Shown in pieces: positions 56,308 through 64,000 of a stretch of DNA of 64,000 bases. Origin of the DNA: Deltaproteobacteria bacterium (GTDB lineage: Bacteria > Bdellovibrionota_B > Oligoflexia > Oligoflexales > Bog-1112); the NCBI GenBank assembly GCA_016186945.1, contig JACPKR010000072.1, forward strand, positions 20,662 through 84,661, written 5' to 3'. The translations under genes were made by a program, and so were the position numbers. The notes under the pieces were generated by a model, which saw only the letters and a list, made by a program, of their open reading frames with translations, did no database searches and had not been told where the DNA came from. How positions within the stretch are numbered: the first letter of the stretch is position 1; each line of letters begins with the position of its first letter.

Positions 56308-56671
56308 CTCCTAGATAAGACCATACTATAATATGGACAAATGACTGAAAATCTGTATCAATTTATGGTGGCATACTACTGTATGGTTATTTTAATATGT
56401 TGATATCATTTAAAAAGTTATCCACAGGTTTTTTCGTGATTTTTTGTAACCTGCTAATATTGCTTAAAAAGTTATCCACAGAGTTATCCACAGGTTGTAA
56501 ATTTTTTATGGTCTAATATCAGAATGTTAGAAGCGTTTGCACAAAAATTATGCACGAGACTAATTCTATTAATTCTAGTATTAGTAAATCTAAAAAAAAA
56601 AATAAAAATCGAATCAGTAGTCGAAAAAAAATATATGGTGGTGCCAAAAACTAACTGCCTAAGGATTGAGC
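56308..56671. other. replication origin oriC
   Basis: This 364-base gap between dnaA and dnaN is AT-rich and holds three perfect DnaA boxes TTATCCACA (56418-56426, 56472-56480, 56484-56492), all in one orientation. The first two lie in an 18-base direct repeat, ttaaaaagttatccacag, spaced 54 bases apart. To the right, 56493-56640 is very AT-rich and includes TAG-TAT-TAG-TAA at 56576-56587, resembling a DnaA-trio, and is the likely unwinding element. The gap holds no ORF of its own. Confidence 0.85.
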
Positions 56672-57811
56672 ATGAGAGTGGTAATTGACAAGCAAGCGTT
56701 GGCGACAATGACGAGTCGGGTTCAGGGGGCATTGGGGGATAAAAATTTCGCCCACATCGTAATGGAAGCAAATCAGACGACAGACGGAGGTCAATTGCAA
56801 CTTGTGGTGAGGGATCGTGTTATGGCTATTTACTGCGAAGAATCGTGTCAAGTTGAAAGGGAAGGAAAATCTTTTGTACCTGCAAAACTTTTTTCCGACA
56901 TGGTTCGCGAGTTACCTGCCGGCTCGGTAACACTATTCGTTGAAGGGTCTAAACTAGTCGTATCAGCTGGTGGGAAAAATGAATTTCTCATGAAACTGCC
57001 TTTGCTCGATAATGTCGAGGATCTGAGAGGGCCTAAACACGGAGCGACGCAAGAAAGTCTTGAAATTCCCAGTGCAAAGCTTGCTTATATGATTGATCAG
57101 ATACAGTTTTGCGTTAGTCAGGAATCACCGCGAAATTATGGGACTGTAGCTTTTTTGCACAGACCAAGTGGGAATAAGCTGCGTATTGTGGGTACAGACG
57201 GCTTTCGGCTGTCTTTTTGTGAAGCAGACATCGAGATGCCAGCTGGGTTCCTTGTGGGGAGTGGAATTTGTATTTCAAAGCGAGGCGTGACTGAATTAGG
57301 CCGAATGTGCAACGAGGGGTATGAAACCATTAGCCTAACCATTTCAGACGATAGAAACACCCTTGTGGCTATTGTGAGAGGGTATAAATTGATCAGCCTT
57401 CTCTCAACCTTAAACTTTCCCAACTATCAGGGCGTTGTTCCGGATTTCGAACCGTCCATGATCAATGTCCATTGTCAGTCTTTGCAAAGTGTCGCAAAGA
57501 GGGTTCTTTTAGCCGCTGATAAGACCAAAACCTTGAAATTAAATTTGAAGAAAGGGTCTATGACCCTATCCTCGCGTGATGTTGGAAATTCAGAGGGGTA
57601 TGAAACGATTCCGCTGGAAGAGTATTCCGGTCCGGCTGGAGCGTTTTCTATCAACGGTAAATTTCTGACAGATGTTATTTCAGCTACCATGAGTGAAATG
57701 ATTAACATAAGATTTAATGATGATAATAGTCCTGTGTTAATGATTCCCACTGCTGAGCCAGCTGAGTGCCGATCTCAGCATGTTTTAGTGCCTATAAAAG
57801 AAAGTAATTAG
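56672..57811 (+). CDS. dnaN: DNA polymerase III beta sliding clamp
   Basis: The 379-residue clamp dimer encircles DNA and tethers polymerase III. The three-fold domain layout is visible: domain 1 (VVIDKQALATMTSRVQGALGD), domain 2 (LAYMIDQIQFCVSQESPRNYG with RIVGTDGFRLSF) and domain 3, ending in MIPTAEPAE...HVLVPI instead of the common VVMPMR end. The ATG at 56672 has AAGGA six bases upstream; a TTG two codons earlier is weaker. oriC lies upstream. recF, usually next, is absent and gyrB follows after 28 bases. Confidence 0.93.
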   Translation: MRVVIDKQALATMTSRVQGALGDKNFAHIVMEANQTTDGGQLQLVVRDRVMAIYCEESCQVEREGKSFVPAKLFSDMVRELPAGSVTLFVEGSKLVVSAGGKNEFLMKLPLLDNVEDLRGPKHGATQESLEIPSAKLAYMIDQIQFCVSQESPRNYGTVAFLHRPSGNKLRIVGTDGFRLSFCEADIEMPAGFLVGSGICISKRGVTELGRMCNEGYETISLTISDDRNTLVAIVRGYKLISLLSTLNFPNYQGVVPDFEPSMINVHCQSLQSVAKRVLLAADKTKTLKLNLKKGSMTLSSRDVGNSEGYETIPLEEYSGPAGAFSINGKFLTDVISATMSEMINIRFNDDNSPVLMIPTAEPAECRSQHVLVPIKESN

Positions 57812-57827
57812 TGTTTAATTATTCTAG

Positions 57828-60329
<2,502 letters not shown>

Positions 60330-60337
60330 AGGGTCAA

Positions 60338-62797
60338 ATGGAACAAATTACAATTATGCCTATCAATATAGAGAGTGAATTAAAAACTTCCTTTCTTGAC
60401 TACTCTATGAGCGTTATAGTTTCTCGCGCTTTACCTGATGTCCGAGACGGTTTAAAGCCTGTCCATCGACGTATCCTCTATGCGATGGACAATTTGAAAA
60501 ACTATCATAATCGGCCCTATCTGAAGTCCGCTCGTATCGTGGGTGATGTGATCGGTAAGTATCATCCTCATGGTGATTCTCCTGTCTATGAAGCCATGGT
60601 GCGAATGGCTCAAGACTTTTCATTGCGTTATCCTTTGGTAGACGGTCAGGGAAATTTCGGATCTATCGACGGCGATAGTGCTGCTGCGATGCGTTATACC
60701 GAGTCTCGGATGGAAGAATTAAGCGAATTTCTTCTCTCTGATCTTGACAAGGAGACCGTCGACTTTGTTCCCAATTACGACAATAAAGAGCATGAACCAA
60801 CGGTGCTTCCTGCCAGGGTTCCACAGCTTTTAATAAACGGCAGTTCTGGTATTGCTGTGGGAATGGCAACAAATATTCCACCCCATAATCTTGGTGAAAT
60901 TCTTACGGCATTGGAAGCTTACATTAAAGATCCGTCCATTTCAATTGAGGGACTCTTGGATTTAGTCAAAGGTCCTGATTTTCCAACGGCGGGTGAAATC
61001 CATGGCGTTCAAGGCATTCGTGAGGCATACCGTACTGGTCGTGGTGCGATTCTAGTTAGAGCGAAAGCTGACATTGAAAGCTCATCCTCGGGCAAAGAAA
61101 AAATAATCATCCGTGAAATTCCCTTCCAGGTGAATAAGGCAAAGCTGATTGAGAAAATTGCTGACCTTGTGCGAAATAGAAAACTAGAAGGGGTTTCAGA
61201 CATTAGAGATGAATCCGCTCGTAAAGAAATTCGGGTCGTAGTTGATGTAAAAAGGGGGGAGTCGTCTGAAGTTCTTCTAAACAACCTTTTCAAACTTACA
61301 CCGATGCAGTCTTCTTTTGGTGTAAATCTAGTTGCCTTGGTTCGGGGGATTCCAAAGATTCTCAATCTGAAAGAAATGATTGCAGAATTTTATCAACATC
61401 GACGTGAAGTTGTGCTGCGGCGAACAGCTTTTTTGCTGCGTAAAAGTGAAGAGCGAGCCCATATTTTACTCGGTTTAAAAATAGCAGTTGAAAATGCAGA
61501 AGACGTTATTGCTCTCATAAGAAGCTCTAAAGATACGGCTGTCGCTCAGGAAAGTCTTGTGAAACGGTTTGAGCTTTCGGAACTTCAGGCAAAAGCTATT
61601 CTGGATATGAGATTGGCAAGGTTGACTGGGTTAGAAATGAGTAAAATCGTTTCTGACTATCAGGATCTGTTAACTGAGATAGTCAAATTGAAAAACATTT
61701 TGAGAGAAGACAACGAAGTAACTCGGATTGTTTTGGAGGAGCTTGTTGAAATTAGAGAAAAATTTGCTGACGAGCGACGGACAAAAATTTTTCCAAAAGC
61801 CGCAGATGAATTTACCATGGAAAGTCTGATTGCAGACGAAAATGTTGCTGTGACGATCACACATGGTGGATATGTAAAAAGAACAGCCTTAACTGAAATT
61901 AGTTCTCAAAAAAGGGGCGGGCGTGGCAAAAGCGGCATGCTCATGAAGGAAGAGGACTTTATTCACGATGTCTTTATCACGAGCAATCACCAGGACCTCC
62001 TGTGTTTCACAAATACCGGGAAAGTTTATAACTTGAAAGTTTATGAACTTCCTGAAGCGGGTTTAAGATCCCGGGGGACTCATTTCGCCAATCTTATTAA
62101 CTTTGAAAAAGACGAGCGAATTGTGTCGACTCTTCCGATTGAGGAATACAAAAAAGACAGTTTTGTTTTTTCAGTAACGAAAAAGGGTTACATCAAAAAA
62201 ACGGAACTTATGGCTTATTCCAATGTGCGTTCCACTGGGATTATTGGGTTGAAACTTGACGAAGGGGATTCGCTTGTTGGATGCGAGTTTGGGAAGAAAG
62301 GCGATGAAATCCTAATTGCTACTCGTTTAGGGAAGGCCATTCGCTTTACGGAAGAAGAGGTTAGAGCTGTCGGGCGAGCCTCTCGTGGGGTTACGGCAAT
62401 CCGTTTTTCAGATAAAGAGGATTGCGTCATTGGAATTGAAATTCTTCGATCGGGGGAGAAGTCAACCATCCTGTCGGCATGCGAAAATGGCTTTGGCAAA
62501 CGCACGGGTTTGGAAGAGTATCGCCTTCAAACGCGAGGCGGGAAGGGCACTTTTACTATCAAGGTTACGGAAAGAAATGGGCCTGTAGTTGGGATTTGTC
62601 AGGTTCACGATGATGATCAGATTGTGATGATGACTTCAGCTGGGAAGCTGATGCGGTTTAATGCGAGCGAGATCAGCATTATTGGCAGGCATACACAAGG
62701 AGTCCGACTCATGCATTTGTCAGAAGGAGAAAAAGTTATTGGAATCGAAAAAGTAGCGAGTGAAGATGGAGAGGGGACTGAAGATGGAGAGGAGTGA
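60338..62797 (+). CDS. gyrA: DNA gyrase subunit A
   Basis: The 819-residue breakage-reunion subunit has the catalytic tyrosine Y120 in [11 protein letters not shown]. The quinolone-pocket region is [12 protein letters not shown], with the usual Ser and an acidic residue (Glu) at the two key positions. The C-terminal beta-pinwheel contains a GyrA box, [10 protein letters not shown], which marks gyrase and not topoisomerase IV. It follows gyrB by 8 bases. The acidic tail ends [11 protein letters not shown]. Its stop overlaps the start region of the next gene. Confidence 0.97.
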   Translation: MEQITIMPINIESELKTSFLDYSMSVIVSRALPDVRDGLKPVHRRILYAMDNLKNYHNRPYLKSARIVGDVIGKYHPHGDSPVYEAMVRMAQDFSLRYPLVDGQGNFGSIDGDSAAAMRYTESRMEELSEFLLSDLDKETVDFVPNYDNKEHEPTVLPARVPQLLINGSSGIAVGMATNIPPHNLGEILTALEAYIKDPSISIEGLLDLVKGPDFPTAGEIHGVQGIREAYRTGRGAILVRAKADIESSSSGKEKIIIREIPFQVNKAKLIEKIADLVRNRKLEGVSDIRDESARKEIRVVVDVKRGESSEVLLNNLFKLTPMQSSFGVNLVALVRGIPKILNLKEMIAEFYQHRREVVLRRTAFLLRKSEERAHILLGLKIAVENAEDVIALIRSSKDTAVAQESLVKRFELSELQAKAILDMRLARLTGLEMSKIVSDYQDLLTEIVKLKNILREDNEVTRIVLEELVEIREKFADERRTKIFPKAADEFTMESLIADENVAVTITHGGYVKRTALTEISSQKRGGRGKSGMLMKEEDFIHDVFITSNHQDLLCFTNTGKVYNLKVYELPEAGLRSRGTHFANLINFEKDERIVSTLPIEEYKKDSFVFSVTKKGYIKKTELMAYSNVRSTGIIGLKLDEGDSLVGCEFGKKGDEILIATRLGKAIRFTEEEVRAVGRASRGVTAIRFSDKEDCVIGIEILRSGEKSTILSACENGFGKRTGLEEYRLQTRGGKGTFTIKVTERNGPVVGICQVHDDDQIVMMTSAGKLMRFNASEISIIGRHTQGVRLMHLSEGEKVIGIEKVASEDGEGTEDGEE

Positions 62798-63858
62798 GTA
62801 AATTGATAGTGGCGAAGGATGAGTCGGATTTTAGAAAACTCCTGGAGCCCTATTTGATTTCGAAAAAGATGACTCATGCCTGGGGGTCCGTAGGGCGCCT
62901 TCAAGAAGTAACCACCGCGCTGTTTACAGTTTCCGAACCGCAAGGGAATTATATTTTTGACCTTGCTAGTTTGACAAAAGTTCTCGTCACTTTGCCTTTG
63001 TGGTTGTCCGAGATTTTCAGAGGCTCATTACCGTTGGATATGACATTGGGGGCGTGGCTTGGTGCTCAGGAAGAGTTATTCACCCCCAATTTACGAAATT
63101 TACCCCTCGCTTTTTTGTTCAGACATTGTGCTGGTCTTCCGGCTTGGCGGAATTTTTGGATGAATAGGCTTGTTAAGCCTCCTGTGTCAGAGGCAGAACA
63201 GCATAGTTTTGTAATCGAAAAGCTAAATCGGCTGTCATCAGACATATCTTTAAATTCCGGTTATGTTTATAGCGACGTTGGGTTTATCCTTTTAGGCGTT
63301 CTCTTGGAGCTTAGGAAGAAACGCACACTTTCGTGCTTATTCGATGAATATTGCGGGACGGAGTTAGGTGTTTCTTTTCCTTGTCTTGGATTTGGGGACA
63401 AGATTAGACAGGTTGACAGGAAATTCATTGTGCCCACATCGTATTGTCCTATAAGACAGCGGATTTTGTGTGGCGAAGTGCATGATGAAAATGCCGCAGC
63501 TTTGAATGGAATTGCTGGCCATGCAGGTTTGTTTGGTGATGGCGAGAGTATGGGACGATTTCTGACTTCGTTTTTTTGTAGCGATGTTGGGAAAGGTCTT
63601 CTTGATCGAAATGTGAAACTTGCCGAGACAGAGGCTTCTGTGAATCTTTATGGATGGAGGAGGCGAGAGTTTTCCTTTCTAAAAGGGGAGCTTGTTTTTG
63701 AGCATTTGGGATTTACGGGTACGGGGGTTTGGTTATTTCCACGTTCAGGTCTCTATATAATATTCTTGACGAATCGTGTGGTCAGTTCACGTACATCGCA
63801 GTGGATTCAGCCGCTTCGGGAACAGGTGTGTGCATTTCTGGCTGAGCGTTTCATTTAG
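62794..63858 (+). CDS. serine beta-lactamase-family hydrolase (class C/AmpH-like)
   Basis: The 354-residue protein belongs to the beta-lactamase/PBP4*-like serine hydrolase family. The active-site SxxK is SLTK at 59-62 and the second motif is YSD within [23 protein letters not shown] is a common family segment. HAGLFG is seen near residue 240, as in esterase- and DD-peptidase-like members. No signal peptide is visible, so it may be cytoplasmic; its substrate is unknown and it need not confer resistance. A GTG at 62794 overlaps the gyrA stop (GTGA); a TTG at 62803 is better spaced from GGAG. It is probably cotranscribed with gyrA. Confidence 0.85.
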   Translation: MSKLIVAKDESDFRKLLEPYLISKKMTHAWGSVGRLQEVTTALFTVSEPQGNYIFDLASLTKVLVTLPLWLSEIFRGSLPLDMTLGAWLGAQEELFTPNLRNLPLAFLFRHCAGLPAWRNFWMNRLVKPPVSEAEQHSFVIEKLNRLSSDISLNSGYVYSDVGFILLGVLLELRKKRTLSCLFDEYCGTELGVSFPCLGFGDKIRQVDRKFIVPTSYCPIRQRILCGEVHDENAAALNGIAGHAGLFGDGESMGRFLTSFFCSDVGKGLLDRNVKLAETEASVNLYGWRRREFSFLKGELVFEHLGFTGTGVWLFPRSGLYIIFLTNRVVSSRTSQWIQPLREQVCAFLAERFI

Positions 63859-63865
63859 ATGTTGG

Positions 63866-64000
63866 CTAAAACCGAAAAAAGGCACCAAGGACTACATCTA
63901 GCGCGAATGAATTTTTCTTATGGGCTGCTGCTGCGATAAGATCAGCTTCGGGATCGTCGACCGCTGTTGTTGCTGGGGTTTCGGGAAGCCCGACGGTAGA
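63866..64000 (-). CDS. C-terminal end of a gene cut by the right edge
   Basis: On the minus strand an open frame enters from the right edge and ends at TAG (63868-63866), giving 44 residues, STVGLPETPATTAVDDPEAD through LGAFFRF. It converges on the beta-lactamase-family gene with seven bases between the stops. Only the tail is visible, so no function can be given and it may not be coding. Confidence 0.4.
   Translation of the reverse strand, partial: STVGLPETPATTAVDDPEADLIAAAAHKKNSFALDVVLGAFFRF

Overview
The window is a chromosomal segment carrying the replication origin of a Gram-negative bacterium. Evidence for this includes a meso-DAP-type MurE, lipoproteins, a beta-barrel protein and an RpoH-type sigma factor. 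It holds the dnaA-oriC-dnaN-gyrB-gyrA region, an F1Fo ATP synthase operon with parB inside it, and a division/cell-wall (dcw) cluster. The parB-b'-b-delta-alpha-gamma-beta-epsilon order, the duplicated b subunit, a Bacillus/Wolinella-type SdhC and a type 2 IleRS fit a deltaproteobacterium-like lineage such as Bdellovibrionota/Oligoflexia. That placement is an inference from gene order and family types, not from a search.

Layout: 1-8.8 kb holds an M1-aminopeptidase-like secreted protein with a broken zinc motif (cut by the left edge), a short GlpD, IleRS, a COG4324 metallopeptidase lipoprotein and MgtE. 8.8-20.8 kb is the accessory part: two AAA/DUF4143 ATPases, each with a palindrome beside its start; three secreted or membrane orphans; a lipoprotein of seven Ig-like (Big_5) repeats; a Fic protein behind paired operator-like palindromes; a large orphan lipoprotein; a 142-bp terminal-inverted-repeat element; and copies of a 109-bp hairpin repeat. 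20.8-29.7 kb holds sdhCAB, a beta-barrel protein, yajC, rpoH, a lipid kinase and the amgK-murU peptidoglycan-salvage pair.

29.8-44 kb carries a LysM lipoprotein and the dcw cluster rsmH-ftsL-ftsI-murE-murF-mraY-murD-ftsW, then ftsQ-ftsA-ftsZ. mraZ, murG, murC, murB and ddl are not present. 44-54.7 kb, on the minus strand, is one long operon: atpZ-like, atpI-like, atpB, atpE, parB, b', b, delta, alpha, gamma, beta, epsilon, then a GT4 glycosyltransferase and an SDR epimerase. 54.8-63.9 kb, on the plus strand, holds dnaA, an AT-rich origin with three perfect DnaA boxes, dnaN, gyrB, gyrA and a serine beta-lactamase-family gene. recF is absent between dnaN and gyrB. The right edge cuts a minus-strand gene.

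TTG start codons are common, including rsmH, ftsI and mraY in the dcw cluster. No tRNA, rRNA, CRISPR array, transposase or phage gene was recognised. Apart from the origin, no stretch over 300 bases lacks a gene.
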